The position numbers were made by a program, and so were the translations under genes. From positions 620,001 to 684,000 of the forward strand of contig NZ_JALDAY010000001.1 in the NCBI RefSeq assembly GCF_022698165.1: a stretch of DNA of 64,000 nucleotides. Reading direction: 5' to 3'. Shown here piece by piece: positions 53,904 through 62,557 of this stretch (the first letter of the stretch is position 1; every line of letters starts with the position of its first letter). The notes below the pieces were generated by a model. That model was not told the origin of the DNA and did not search any database. It saw nothing but the letters and a program-made list of their open reading frames with translations. This DNA comes from Streptomyces cylindrosporus. GTDB lineage: Bacteria > Actinomycetota > Actinomycetes > Streptomycetales > Streptomycetaceae.

Positions 53904-55361
53904 ATGGCCGAGCTCGTGGAACACGGACAGCTGTTCATCGGCGGGGAGTTGACCGATCCCCTGGGCGAGGACGTCATCGAGGTGATCTCGCCGCATACCG
54001 AGGAGGTCATCGGGCGGGTGCCGCACGCCTCGCGGGAGGACGTCGACCGGGCCGTCTCGGTCGCCCGGCGGGCCTTCGACGAGGGGCCCTGGCCGCGGAT
54101 GCCCCTCGACGAGCGGATCGAGGTCGTCACCCGGATCAAGGACGCGATCGCGGTGCGGCACGAGGAGATCGCGCGCGTGATCTCGTCCGAGAACGGGTCG
54201 CCGTACTCCTGGAGCGTGCTCGCGCAGGCGCTCGGCGCGATGATGGTGTGGGACGCGGCGATCACCGTCGCGCGGAACTTCACGTACGAGGAGCGGCGCG
54301 ACGGCGTGCTCGGGAAGATCCTGGTGCGGCGGGAGCCGGTCGGGATCGTCGCGGCCGTGGTGCCCTGGAACGTCCCGCAGTTCGTCGCCGCCGCCAAGCT
54401 CGCGCCCGCGCTGCTCACCGGCTGCACCGTGATCCTCAAGCCGTCGCCGGAGTCGCCGCTGGACGCCTACATCCTGGCCGACATCACCCGCGAGGCCGGG
54501 CTGCCCGAGGGCGTGCTGTCGATCCTGCCCGCCGACCGCGAGGTGAGTGAGTACCTCGTCGGGCACCCGGGCGTCGACAAGGTCTCCTTCACCGGGTCGG
54601 TGGCCGCCGGCAAGCGCGTGATGGAGGTGGCGTCGCGCAATCTCACCCGCGTGACGCTGGAGTTGGGCGGCAAGTCGGCGGCGGTGGTGCTGCCGGACGC
54701 GGACCTGGCGGCCACCGTCGCCGGGGTCGTGCCCGCCGCCTGGATGAACAACGGGCAGGCGTGCGTGGCCCAGACCCGCATCCTCGTCCCGCGCGCCCGC
54801 TACGACGAGTTCGCGGACGCCTTCGCGCAGGCCGCGAGCGCGCTGGTGGTCGGCGACCCGCTGGACCCCGCGACCCAGGTCGGCCCGCTGGTCGCCAAAC
54901 GCCAGCAGCAGCGCAACCTCGACTACATCCGCATCGGCCAGGAGGAGGGCGCCAAGATCCTCACCGGCGGCGGCCGGCCGCCCGGCCTGGACCACGGCTG
55001 GTACGTCGAGCCGACCCTCTTCGGCGATGTCGACAACTCCATGCGCATCGCCCGCGAGGAGATCTTCGGCCCGGTCATCTGCCTTCTGCCGTACGGCGAC
55101 GAGTCCGAGGCGCTGAAGATCGCGAACGACTCGGACTACGGGCTCAGCGGCAGCGTGTGGACGGCCGACGTGGCACACGGCATCGAGGTCGCGGGGCAGG
55201 TCCGTACCGGCACCTACTCGGTCAACACCTTCAGCCTCGACATGCTCGGCCCCTTCGGCGGCTACAAGAACTCCGGACTGGGGCGGGAGTTCGGGCCCGA
55301 GGGCTACGGCGAGTACCTCGAACACAAGATGATCCACCTGCCCGCCGGCTGGGAGGGCTGA
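53904..55361 (+). CDS. Aldehyde dehydrogenase
   Basis: 485 residues (in-frame GTG codons at 53898 and 53901 are alternative starts). NAD(P)-binding VVPWNVPQFVAAAKLAPALL, catalytic Glu in TLELGGKSAAV (near 251) and nucleophile Cys in NNGQACVAQTRILVP (near 285) are all intact. Near the C-terminus PFGGYKNSGLGREFG is the usual ALDH motif. In this setting it may oxidise the aldehyde left by P450 action on a side chain. It is followed 5 bp later by a ferredoxin and shares a KstR-like box with the MBL gene. Confidence 0.9.
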   Translation: MAELVEHGQLFIGGELTDPLGEDVIEVISPHTEEVIGRVPHASREDVDRAVSVARRAFDEGPWPRMPLDERIEVVTRIKDAIAVRHEEIARVISSENGSPYSWSVLAQALGAMMVWDAAITVARNFTYEERRDGVLGKILVRREPVGIVAAVVPWNVPQFVAAAKLAPALLTGCTVILKPSPESPLDAYILADITREAGLPEGVLSILPADREVSEYLVGHPGVDKVSFTGSVAAGKRVMEVASRNLTRVTLELGGKSAAVVLPDADLAATVAGVVPAAWMNNGQACVAQTRILVPRARYDEFADAFAQAASALVVGDPLDPATQVGPLVAKRQQQRNLDYIRIGQEEGAKILTGGGRPPGLDHGWYVEPTLFGDVDNSMRIAREEIFGPVICLLPYGDESEALKIANDSDYGLSGSVWTADVAHGIEVAGQVRTGTYSVNTFSLDMLGPFGGYKNSGLGREFGPEGYGEYLEHKMIHLPAGWEG

Positions 55362-55366
55362 GCGGC

Positions 55367-55600
55367 ATGGGGGACCGCTGGCACGTCGAGGTCGACCGCT
55401 CCGTCTGCATCGGCTCGGCCCAGTGCACGCACCGGGCCGAGGGCGCGTTCCGCCTCGACTCCGCCATGCAGTCGCACCCGGTGGAGCCGGAGACGGACGC
55501 CAACGAACGCATCCTGGACGCCGCCGAGAACTGCCCGGTAGAGGCGATCGTGATCACCCTGCTGGGCAGCGGGGAGCCGGTGTTCCCGCCCGAGGAGTAG
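55367..55600 (+). CDS. 3Fe-4S ferredoxin (P450 partner)
   Basis: 77 residues. Cluster cysteines are in RSVCIGSAQCTHRAEGAFRL (Cys14 and Cys20; the middle of a 4Fe-4S C-x2-C is replaced) and ENCPVEAIVI (Cys56). This layout gives a 3Fe-4S cluster as in SoyB/FdxD-type ferredoxins that feed electrons to bacterial P450s. GGGAGG precedes the ATG. It follows the aldehyde dehydrogenase directly and precedes a P450 gene by 306 bp. Confidence 0.9.
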   Translation: MGDRWHVEVDRSVCIGSAQCTHRAEGAFRLDSAMQSHPVEPETDANERILDAAENCPVEAIVITLLGSGEPVFPPEE

Positions 55601-55906
55601 CCGCATCGCGCGGGCGGCCCGGCAGGAAGAGGAGCGACTGCGCGCCGCCGACCTCTACGAGCAGCTGCTCGCCCACTTCCCCGCCGAGAAGGCGAGACAC
55701 CCTCCTCCGCCTTGCGGCTTGGGGGTACCTCCCACGCCCTTGAGGCAGTGGGTGCTGTGCGCGGGCCGCAGCCGGTGGGCTGACCTGACGCAGTGCCGGA
55801 ACCGACATCGCGCAGTGGGCCGACCCCCCGCGGTCGGCCCTTCTCCCGTCTCCCCCCGTCGCTAGCGTCACCTCAACCCCGCGTACCGAGCCGGAGGGAC
55901 AGGGCG
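55601..55906. other. Intergenic region of 306 bp with possible relic and palindromic repeat
   Basis: No complete gene. One frame (about 55620-55700) reads RQEEERLRAADLYEQLLAHF, a helical stretch without a start, perhaps a gene relic. GGGGGTACCTCCC (55721-55733) inside a C/T-rich block resembles short dispersed intergenic repeats in streptomycetes. GGAGGG at the right end serves the P450 gene. Confidence 0.4.
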
Positions 55907-57094
55907 ATGCAGCCCCACAGCGATGTGAGCGTGTCTCAGGGAACCATGACCGAACCGCCGGACGTCATGCGGCTGCTCGAACCCGACGTACTCCTCGATC
56001 CGCACCCCCTCTACCGGCAGTGGCACGCGCAGGCCCCCGTCCTGTGGGATCCCGGCATCGAGGCGTGGCTGGTCACCGGGTACGAGGAGGCGCTCACCGC
56101 GCTGCGGGACGCCGAGACCTTCTGCCAGGACTGGCGGCGGATCGGCGTCGACACCCCGCCCTCGCTGCTCAGCCTCCAGACCCTCGACCCGCCCGAGCAC
56201 ACCCGCGTCCGGCACCTGCTCCTGGAGGGCTTCAAGGCCGTGGACCTGGGGGAGTTGGAGCGGACCGTGCGGGCCCGCCTCGACGAACTCCTCGCCACAG
56301 CAGGCGAGTTCGAGATCTTCGACTTCGTCTCGCGCGTCGCCGAGCCGCTCACCCTGCGCACCGTGACCCGGCTGCTCGGCCTGCCCGAGCCCGAACAGGG
56401 CTGGTTCGTACCGCTGTCCAACACCATCGTCGACGGCATGGACGCGAGCCTGCGCCCCGAGTGCTATGAGCCCGGCGTCGCCGCCCGCTCCGAACTCACC
56501 GCCCTGGTCCGCGACTTGCTCGACAGCGACCTTCCCGAGGGGCTCACCTCCCGCGCCGTGGAGCGGGCGCCCGCCGCGGACGTCGACCGCGAGGTGCTCC
56601 TCAACTCACTCCGGGTCGTGCTCCAGGCCGGCTTCCAGACCGCCAGCCGCTTCCTGGTCACCGGCCTGCTCACCCTGCTGCGGATCCCGCCGGAGCAACG
56701 GCCCGTCGTCGCCACGGACAAGGCGGTCAACGAGCTGGTCCGGTACGCCGGTCCGGTGCACGTGGAGAGCCGCGCCTGCGTACGCGACACCGTGCTCGGC
56801 GAGCAGAAGGTCCGCAAGGGCGAGATCGTGTCGATGTTCCTCGGCGCGGCCAACCGCGACCCCGCCGTCTTCGCGGCCCCCGACACCCTGCGCTGGGACC
56901 GCACGCCCAACCGCCATCTCGCCTTCGGCCGGGGCCCGCACGCCTGCCTCGGCGCCCAGGTCGCCGTCCTGGTGGCCCGTACCGTCTTCGGCGTCCTCGG
57001 CACCCGCCACCCGCGGGCCCGCCTGGCCGCCGAACCCGTGCCCCGGCCCAACGTGACCGAGCACGGAATGCACCGCCTGGAGATCGCGCTCTGA
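55907..57094 (+). CDS. Cytochrome P450 with Gln in place of the I-helix acidic residue
   Basis: 395 residues. Heme loop FGRGPHACLGAQVAVLVA (Cys near 349) and DPPEHTRVRHLLLEGF are clear. The I-helix reads VLQAGFQTASRF (near 240), where most P450s have A-G-x-D/E-T: the proton-relay acid is Gln. Such changes occur in P450s with unusual oxygen activation or peroxide use. ATG 55907 has GGAGGG upstream. It follows the aldehyde dehydrogenase-ferredoxin pair, the likely source of electrons. Confidence 0.88.
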   Translation: MQPHSDVSVSQGTMTEPPDVMRLLEPDVLLDPHPLYRQWHAQAPVLWDPGIEAWLVTGYEEALTALRDAETFCQDWRRIGVDTPPSLLSLQTLDPPEHTRVRHLLLEGFKAVDLGELERTVRARLDELLATAGEFEIFDFVSRVAEPLTLRTVTRLLGLPEPEQGWFVPLSNTIVDGMDASLRPECYEPGVAARSELTALVRDLLDSDLPEGLTSRAVERAPAADVDREVLLNSLRVVLQAGFQTASRFLVTGLLTLLRIPPEQRPVVATDKAVNELVRYAGPVHVESRACVRDTVLGEQKVRKGEIVSMFLGAANRDPAVFAAPDTLRWDRTPNRHLAFGRGPHACLGAQVAVLVARTVFGVLGTRHPRARLAAEPVPRPNVTEHGMHRLEIAL

Positions 57095-57110
57095 GAGGAG
57101 GTGAGCCGCC

Positions 57111-57128
57111 ATGCGTCACGTCCACTGA
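57111..57128 (+). CDS. Candidate leader peptide MRHVH
   Basis: A five-codon open frame (Met-Arg-His-Val-His-stop) behind an excellent ribosome site, GAGAGGAGGTGA, 9 nt upstream. It lies between the P450 and an MFS pump, 80 bp before a strong terminator-like hairpin. This is the arrangement expected for translation-dependent attenuation. Two His codons could act as the stall or sensing position. It may also be chance; only the ribosome site and hairpin support it. Confidence 0.4.
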   Translation: MRHVH

Positions 57129-57206
57129 AATCGCGGCCACGAGCACCACGCGAACGAGCAGTATGTGAACCGAGCACCATGACGAAACAGCGCAGCACGC
57201 TCCACC

Positions 57207-57239
57207 GGGCCCGCCCCGCACCCGTACCAGGGCGGGCCC
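57207..57239 (+). terminator. Strong hairpin, possible attenuator before the MFS pump
   Basis: Perfect 10-bp arms GGGCCCGCCC (57207-57216) and GGGCGGGCCC (57230-57239) around a 13-nt loop, 28 bp upstream of the MFS start codon. It could end transcription of the P450 operon or act as attenuator with the MRHVH leader. Confidence 0.7.
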
Positions 57240-57267
57240 GGCGGGAGCCTGCCGCAGGGGAGGGGCA

Positions 57268-58485
57268 TTGGCTCGTACGGCCGCCTCGGCGCCGCCCGCC
57301 GGCCTGGGCTCGGTGCTGCGCGTACCGGGCATGCGGCCGGTGTTCGCCGCGCACGCGGTGTCCATGGCGGGCACCCTCGCGGCCGAAGTCGCCCTGTCCG
57401 TACTGATCTTCGAGCGCACCCGGTCCGCGCTGCTGTCCGCGCTGGTCCTGGTCTGCTCCTTCCTGCCGTACGCCGCCGGCGGCACCGCCCTGTCCGCGCT
57501 CGCCGACCGCTTCCCGCCCCGGCCGGTGCTGGTCTGCTGCGACCTGCTCAGCGCCGGTTGCGTCGCGGCCATGCTCATCCCGGGCCTCCCCGTCGCCGCC
57601 CTGCTGGGGCTGCTGCTGGTCACCGGCTTCATCGCCCCGCTCTTCCAGGGCGCGCGGGCCGTGAGCCTGGCCCAGCTGCTGGACGCGGAGACCTTCCCGC
57701 TCGGGCGCTCGCTGCTGCGGACGATCAGCCAGAGCGCGGTGGTGGCGGGGTTCGCGCTCGGCAGCGTGGCCGTGGCGGCGGTGGGGCCGCGGTGGCTGCT
57801 GCTCGCCGACGCGGTCAGCTTCGTCGCGTCGGCCGCGCTGATCGGCCTGTGGACCCCGGCGACACCGGCGGCCGCACCGGACGGCGGGCGCTCGCTGCGG
57901 GCCGTCGTACGGGACTCGACGGACGGGCTGCGGCACATCGCCTCGCGTCCGCCGCTGCGCAGGCTCATCCTGCTCACCTGGGCGGTCCCCGGCTTCGCGG
58001 CGGTCGGCGACGGACTCGCCGTCGCCTACACGGCCCAGACCGGCGCGGCCACCACCGCGGCCGGTGCCCTCTTCACCGGGTACGCCGTCGGCACGGTGGC
58101 CGGTGAACTCGCCGTCGCCCGCCTGTCACCGGCGCGGCGCCGCCGTCTGGTCGCCCCGCTGCTGCTGGTCTCCCAACTCCCGCTGACCGCCTTCTGCTTG
58201 ACGCCGACCGTCCCGGTCGCGGCGGTCCTGCTCGCGCTCTGCGGCCTCGGCATGGCCTGCAACCAGGGCCTCGACCCGCTCATCCTCGCCGCCACCGAAC
58301 CCGCGTACCGGGGCCGCCTGTTCACCGTCCAGACCAGTGGCCTGATGACGGTCCAGGGCATCGGCATCGCGCTGTCCGGGACGCTGGGCGTGTGGCTGCG
58401 ACCGGGGCTCGTCATCGCGGCGACGGGCGTGATCGGGACGTTCACGGTCCTCACTCTCGGTCAACGAGCCCTGCGCAAAAGCTAG
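57268..58485 (+). CDS. MFS transporter
   Basis: 405 residues, 12 predicted membrane helices. It is of the enterobactin exporter/MFS_3-like type with SALADRFPPRPVLVCCDLLS in loop 2-3 and ATEPAYRGRLFTVQTSGLMT near the C-terminus. Start TTG 57268 has GGGGAGGGG upstream. It ends 4 bp inside the convergent kstR-like gene. Efflux of a product or substrate of the neighbouring P450 is possible; control through the leader hairpin is suggested. Confidence 0.85.
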   Translation: MARTAASAPPAGLGSVLRVPGMRPVFAAHAVSMAGTLAAEVALSVLIFERTRSALLSALVLVCSFLPYAAGGTALSALADRFPPRPVLVCCDLLSAGCVAAMLIPGLPVAALLGLLLVTGFIAPLFQGARAVSLAQLLDAETFPLGRSLLRTISQSAVVAGFALGSVAVAAVGPRWLLLADAVSFVASAALIGLWTPATPAAAPDGGRSLRAVVRDSTDGLRHIASRPPLRRLILLTWAVPGFAAVGDGLAVAYTAQTGAATTAAGALFTGYAVGTVAGELAVARLSPARRRRLVAPLLLVSQLPLTAFCLTPTVPVAAVLLALCGLGMACNQGLDPLILAATEPAYRGRLFTVQTSGLMTVQGIGIALSGTLGVWLRPGLVIAATGVIGTFTVLTLGQRALRKS

Positions 58486-59126
58486 TTGCCCCCGGGCTCG
58501 GTGTCCTGCGGTGCCGTGAGGTCGATGAGCCGGCACACCGTCTCGATGTCGATCTTCACCTGGGCGATGGAGGCGCGCCCCGAGAGCCAGGTGATCAGGG
58601 CCGAGTGCCAGGTGTGCTCGATGACGCGGACCGCGGAGAGCTGCTCGGGGGTCGGGTCCTCCTGCCCCATCGCGTCCAGGATGATCACCGTGGTCTGCCG
58701 GGAGACCTGGTCGACCTCCGGCGAGACACTGCGGTCGGCGAAGGTGAGCGCCCGTACCATCGCGTCGGCCAGGTGCGGCTCGCGCTGGAGCGCCCGGAAG
58801 GCCCGCATCAGGGTCTCGGCGACCCGCTCGGCGGCCGTCTCGCCGCCCGGCGGCTTCTTCCGCAGCGTGCCGTGCATGTGCTCCAGCTGGTCCTGCATGG
58901 TGGCGACCAGCAGATGCACCTTGGACGGGAAGTAGCGGTACAGCGTGCCCAGCGCCACCTGGGAGGACTCGGCGACCTCCCGCATCTGCACCGCGTCGAA
59001 GCCGCCCCGGCTGGCCAGCTGGGCGCTCGCGTGCAGGATGCGTCGACGACGTGCCTCCTGCCGCTCCGTGAGGGGCGGGGAGGACGTCGTCCGCGCGGTG
59101 GCGGCTGGCTTGGCTTCCACAGGCAT
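58482..59126 (-). CDS. kstR: KstR-like TetR-family regulator
   Basis: 214 residues. The N-terminal helix-turn-helix region RRILHASAQLASRGGFDAVQ, MREVAESSQVALG and TLYRYFPSKVHLLVA is very close to mycobacterial KstR. The ligand domain carries ADAMVRALTFADRSVSPEVD and VIEHTWHSALITWLSGRASI, again KstR-like. KstR represses sterol catabolism until a 3-oxo-cholestenoyl-CoA-type ligand binds. A perfect KstR box lies 149 bp upstream between this gene and the glycosyltransferase. Identity is by remembered sequence, not alignment software. Confidence 0.85.
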   Translation of the reverse strand: MPVEAKPAATARTTSSPPLTERQEARRRRILHASAQLASRGGFDAVQMREVAESSQVALGTLYRYFPSKVHLLVATMQDQLEHMHGTLRKKPPGGETAAERVAETLMRAFRALQREPHLADAMVRALTFADRSVSPEVDQVSRQTTVIILDAMGQEDPTPEQLSAVRVIEHTWHSALITWLSGRASIAQVKIDIETVCRLIDLTAPQDTEPGGN

Positions 59127-59274
59127 GGATCCCGTTCCGTGTTCCGTGACGGTCGGTGAAGGCCGGTGATCGGACCGGTCACGGCAGGGGTCCGCCGTGG
59201 CGCGAATCACCTGATCCACTGCTCACAGTGCCCCTACCTGCCGGTAGATTCAGAGCCTCCTGGACGATCAAGTC

Positions 59275-59288
59275 TGAAACTTGTTCTA
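59275..59288. promoter_or_regulatory. Perfect KstR box between kstR and the glycosyltransferase operon
   Basis: TGAAACTTGTTCTA fits TnnAACnnGTTnnA at every fixed position and is extended by TCT/AGA outside. It lies 54 bp before the glycosyltransferase start and 149 bp before kstR. Confidence 0.75.
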
Positions 59289-59342
59289 GATTAGCGTCCC
59301 GGCGTAATCTCGCGGGACAGTGCACGCAGAAGGGGGCCCAGA

Positions 59343-60728
59343 GTGACCGCTGAGGCCAGTCAGGCCGGGCCCCAGGAGGCCTCGGCCGCCGACGGCGAGC
59401 GACCGCTCCACATCGCGCTCCTCACCTATAAAGGGAACCCGTTCTGCGGCGGCCAGGGTGTCTACGTCCGCCACCTCTCCCGCGAGCTGGCCCGCCTCGG
59501 CCACCGCGTCGAGGTGATCGGCAGCCAGCCGTATCCCGTCCTCGACGAGGGCGCGGAGTACGCGGCCCGGCTGAGCCTGACCGAGCTGCCGAGCCTCGAC
59601 CTCTACCGCTCGCCGGACCCCTTCCGCACCCCGAAGCGCGACGAGTACCGCGACTGGATCGACGCGCTGGAAGTCGCGACGATGTGGACCGGCGGCTTCC
59701 CGGAGCCACTCACCTTCTCGCTCCGCGCCCGCCGCCATCTCCGCGCCCGGCGCGGCGAGTTCGACGTCGTGCACGACAACCAGACGCTCGGATACGGGCT
59801 GTTGGGCGACGTCGGCGCCCCGCTCGTCACCACCGTCCACCACCCCATCACCGTGGACCGGCAGTTGGAGCTGGACGCGGCCGAGAACTGGCGGCAGCGG
59901 TGGGGCAAGCGCCGCTGGTACGCCTTCACGCGCATGCAGAAGCGCGTCGCGCGCCGGCTGCCGTCCGTGCTCACGGTCTCCGGCAACTCCCGCGCCGAGA
60001 TCATCGACCACCTGGGCGTGCGCGAGGACCGTATCCACGTCGTCCACATCGGCGCCGACACCGACCTCTTCTCCCCGGACCCGTCGGTCCCGGTCGTCCC
60101 CGGCCGGATCGTGACGACGTCCAGCGCGGACGTCCCCCTCAAGGGCCTGGTCTTCCTCGTCGAGGCGCTGGCGAAGGTACGTACGGAACACCCGGACGCC
60201 CACCTGGTCGTCGTCGGCAAACGGCCCACCGAGGGACCCGTCGCGCAGGCCATGGAGCGGTACGGCCTCGAAGGCGCCGTCGAGTTCGTCAAGGGCATCT
60301 CGGACGCCGAACTGGTCGACCTGGTCCGCTCGGCGGAGGTCGCGTGCGTCCCGTCGCTCTACGAGGGCTTCTCGCTCCCGGCGGCGGAGGCGATGGCGAC
60401 GGGCACACCGTTGCTGGCGACGACCGGCGGGGCGATCCCGGAGGTGGCCGGCCCGGACGGCGAGACGTGCCTCGCGGTACCGCCGGGAGATTCGGGGGCG
60501 TTGGCCGCCGGCTTGAGCCGACTGCTGGGTGACCGTGAACTGAGAGCCCGACTCGGCCGGGCGGGCCGTGAGCGGGTACTGGCGAGGTTCACCTGGGCGC
60601 GAGCAGCGGAGGGCACGGTGGCCCAGTACCGCGAGGCGATCGCCGGCTCCGCGCGTAAGCTCCCCGGCCGCTCCGCGGCCTCAGAAAACAACGCAGGTGT
60701 CTACACCGAAAGCAGGGCCACGTGCTGA
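59343..60728 (+). CDS. Family 4 glycosyltransferase
   Basis: 461 residues, GT-B fold. ALLTYKGNPFCGGQGVYVRH at the start binds the acceptor side, and VACVPSLYEGFSLPAAEAMA with the E-x7-E motif marks the nucleotide-sugar site. No membrane helix, so it works at the cytoplasmic face. It overlaps a methyltransferase, and an alpha/alpha-toroid gene follows, all in one operon. A KstR box is 54 bp upstream of its GTG start. The acceptor is unknown. Confidence 0.88.
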   Translation: MTAEASQAGPQEASAADGERPLHIALLTYKGNPFCGGQGVYVRHLSRELARLGHRVEVIGSQPYPVLDEGAEYAARLSLTELPSLDLYRSPDPFRTPKRDEYRDWIDALEVATMWTGGFPEPLTFSLRARRHLRARRGEFDVVHDNQTLGYGLLGDVGAPLVTTVHHPITVDRQLELDAAENWRQRWGKRRWYAFTRMQKRVARRLPSVLTVSGNSRAEIIDHLGVREDRIHVVHIGADTDLFSPDPSVPVVPGRIVTTSSADVPLKGLVFLVEALAKVRTEHPDAHLVVVGKRPTEGPVAQAMERYGLEGAVEFVKGISDAELVDLVRSAEVACVPSLYEGFSLPAAEAMATGTPLLATTGGAIPEVAGPDGETCLAVPPGDSGALAAGLSRLLGDRELRARLGRAGRERVLARFTWARAAEGTVAQYREAIAGSARKLPGRSAASENNAGVYTESRATC

Positions 60729-61471
60729 CCGTCGACTTCTCCCGGTTCCCGCTCGCCCCGGGCGACCGCGTCCTGGACCTCGGCTGCGGAGCCGGCCGGC
60801 ACGCGTTCGAGTGCTACCGGCGCGGCGCCCAGGTCGTGGCGCTCGACCAGAACGGCGAGGAGATCCGCGAGGTCGCGAAGTGGTTCGCGGCGATGAAGGA
60901 GGCCGGGGAGGCACCCGAAGGCGCCACCGCCACCGCCATGGAGGGCGACGCCCTCGCCCTCCCCTTCCCGGACGAGTCCTTCGACGTCGTGATCATCTCC
61001 GAGGTGATGGAGCACATCCCGGACGACAAGGGCGTACTGGCGGAAATGGTCCGAGTGCTGAAGCCCGGCGGCCGCATCGCCATCACCGTCCCGCGCTACG
61101 GCCCCGAGAAGGTCTGCTGGGCGCTGTCCGACGCCTACCACGAGGTCGAGGGCGGCCATATCCGCATCTACAAGGCGGACGAGCTGCTCGCCAAGATCCG
61201 CGAGGCGGGCCTCAAGCCGTACGGCACGCACCACGCGCACGCGCTGCACTCGCCGTACTGGTGGCTGAAGTGCGCGTTCGGCGTCGACAACGACAAGGCG
61301 CTGCCCGTCAAGGCGTACCACAAGCTGCTGGTCTGGGACATCATGAAGAAACCCCTGGCCACCCGGGTCGCCGAGCAGGCGCTGAACCCGCTGATCGGCA
61401 AGAGCTTCGTGGCGTACGCGACCAAGCCGCACCTGCCGAAGCTCGCCGAGGCGGGGGCGGACGCGCGGTGA
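60722..61471 (+). CDS. Class I SAM-dependent methyltransferase
   Basis: 249 residues. VLDLGCGAGRHAFECYRRGA (motif I) and GDALALPFPDESFDVVIISE (motif III), then VLKPGGRIAITVPRYG. A UbiE-like enzyme that probably methylates a glycan or lipid made with the neighbouring glycosyltransferase. GTG 60722 overlaps the glycosyltransferase end by 7 bp, and its stop overlaps the next start (GTGA). Confidence 0.85.
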   Translation: MLTVDFSRFPLAPGDRVLDLGCGAGRHAFECYRRGAQVVALDQNGEEIREVAKWFAAMKEAGEAPEGATATAMEGDALALPFPDESFDVVIISEVMEHIPDDKGVLAEMVRVLKPGGRIAITVPRYGPEKVCWALSDAYHEVEGGHIRIYKADELLAKIREAGLKPYGTHHAHALHSPYWWLKCAFGVDNDKALPVKAYHKLLVWDIMKKPLATRVAEQALNPLIGKSFVAYATKPHLPKLAEAGADAR

Positions 61472-62535
61472 CCACTCCCCGGACAGAACACCTCGTCCTG
61501 CCCGGGGTCCTCACCGCAGGGCAGGCCGCCGCGACCGTCGCCGGCATCCTCGCCGTGCAGCGGGAGGACGGGGCGCTCCCGTGGTTCCGGGGACACCACC
61601 TCGACCCGTGGGACCACACCGAGGCCGCGATGGCGCTGGACGCGGCGGGCGAGCACGAGGCGGCCGAGCGGGCCTACGAGTGGCTCGCGCGGCACCAGAA
61701 CGAGGACGGGTCCTGGTACGCGGCATACCAGGACGGGGAGTTCGCCAACGTCACCGACCACGGGCGGGAGACGAACTTCGTCGCCTACATAGCCGTGGGG
61801 GTGTGGCACCACTACCTCTCCACCGGCGACGACGCCTTCCTGGACCGCATGTGGCCGGCCGTCTACGCGGCCGTCGAGTACGTGCTGCGGCTCCAGCAGC
61901 CCGGCGGGCAGATCGGCTGGAAGGGCGAGGACGACGGAAGCCTCACCACCGACGCGCTCCTCACCGGCTCCTCCTCGATCCACCACGCGCTGCGCTGCGC
62001 GCTCGCCATCGCCGAGCAGCGCGAAGAGCCGCAGCCGGACTGGGAGTTGGCCGTGGGGGCCCTCCGCCACGCGATCCGGCGCCACCCCGAGCGGTTCCTC
62101 GACAAGGACCGCTACTCGATGGACTGGTACTACCCGGTGCTGGGCGGCGCGTTGACGGGCGCGGAGGCCAAGTCCCGTATAGAGGAGGGCTGGGAGCGCT
62201 TCGTCGTCCCCGGCCTCGGCGTGCGCTGCGTCGTCCCGAACCCCTGGGTCACCGGCGGCGAGTCCGCCGAACTCGCCCTCACCCTCTGGGCGATGGGCGA
62301 GTCCGACCGCGCGCTGGAGATCCTCCAGTCGATCCAGCACCTGCGCGACGCCGAGTCCGGCCTGTACTGGACGGGTTACGTCTTCGAGGACGAGACGATC
62401 TGGCCCCAGGAACTCACCACCTGGACAGCCGGCTCCCTCCTCCTCGCGGTCGCGGCCCTCGGCGGCCACGACGCGACCTGCACGGTGTTCGGCGGCGAGA
62501 CGCTACCGCGCGGACTGGACCCGGACTGCTGCTGA
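61468..62535 (+). CDS. Alpha/alpha-toroid protein (prenyltransferase or glycosidase-like)
   Basis: 355 residues. Repeated helical pairs include PWFRGHHLDPWDHTEAAMAL, YEWLARHQNEDGSWYAAYQD and WKGEDDGSLTTDALLTGSSS. This is the six-hairpin toroid of squalene/oxidosqualene cyclases, prenyltransferases and GH15-type glucoamylases. Acidic residues at the toroid mouth (HLDPWDHTE, GEDDGS) fit a glycosidase at least as well as a prenyltransferase. No signal peptide. It is the third gene of the KstR-box operon. Confidence 0.7.
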   Translation: MTTPRTEHLVLPGVLTAGQAAATVAGILAVQREDGALPWFRGHHLDPWDHTEAAMALDAAGEHEAAERAYEWLARHQNEDGSWYAAYQDGEFANVTDHGRETNFVAYIAVGVWHHYLSTGDDAFLDRMWPAVYAAVEYVLRLQQPGGQIGWKGEDDGSLTTDALLTGSSSIHHALRCALAIAEQREEPQPDWELAVGALRHAIRRHPERFLDKDRYSMDWYYPVLGGALTGAEAKSRIEEGWERFVVPGLGVRCVVPNPWVTGGESAELALTLWAMGESDRALEILQSIQHLRDAESGLYWTGYVFEDETIWPQELTTWTAGSLLLAVAALGGHDATCTVFGGETLPRGLDPDCC

Positions 62536-62557
62536 CGCTCGCGGCGTACCGGTCCGC

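Noticed and set aside
59343..62535. Treating the glycosyltransferase-methyltransferase-toroid operon as a natural-product cluster
   Set aside because: There is no core biosynthetic enzyme, and the three genes are compact and coupled like a conserved envelope or glycan operon.
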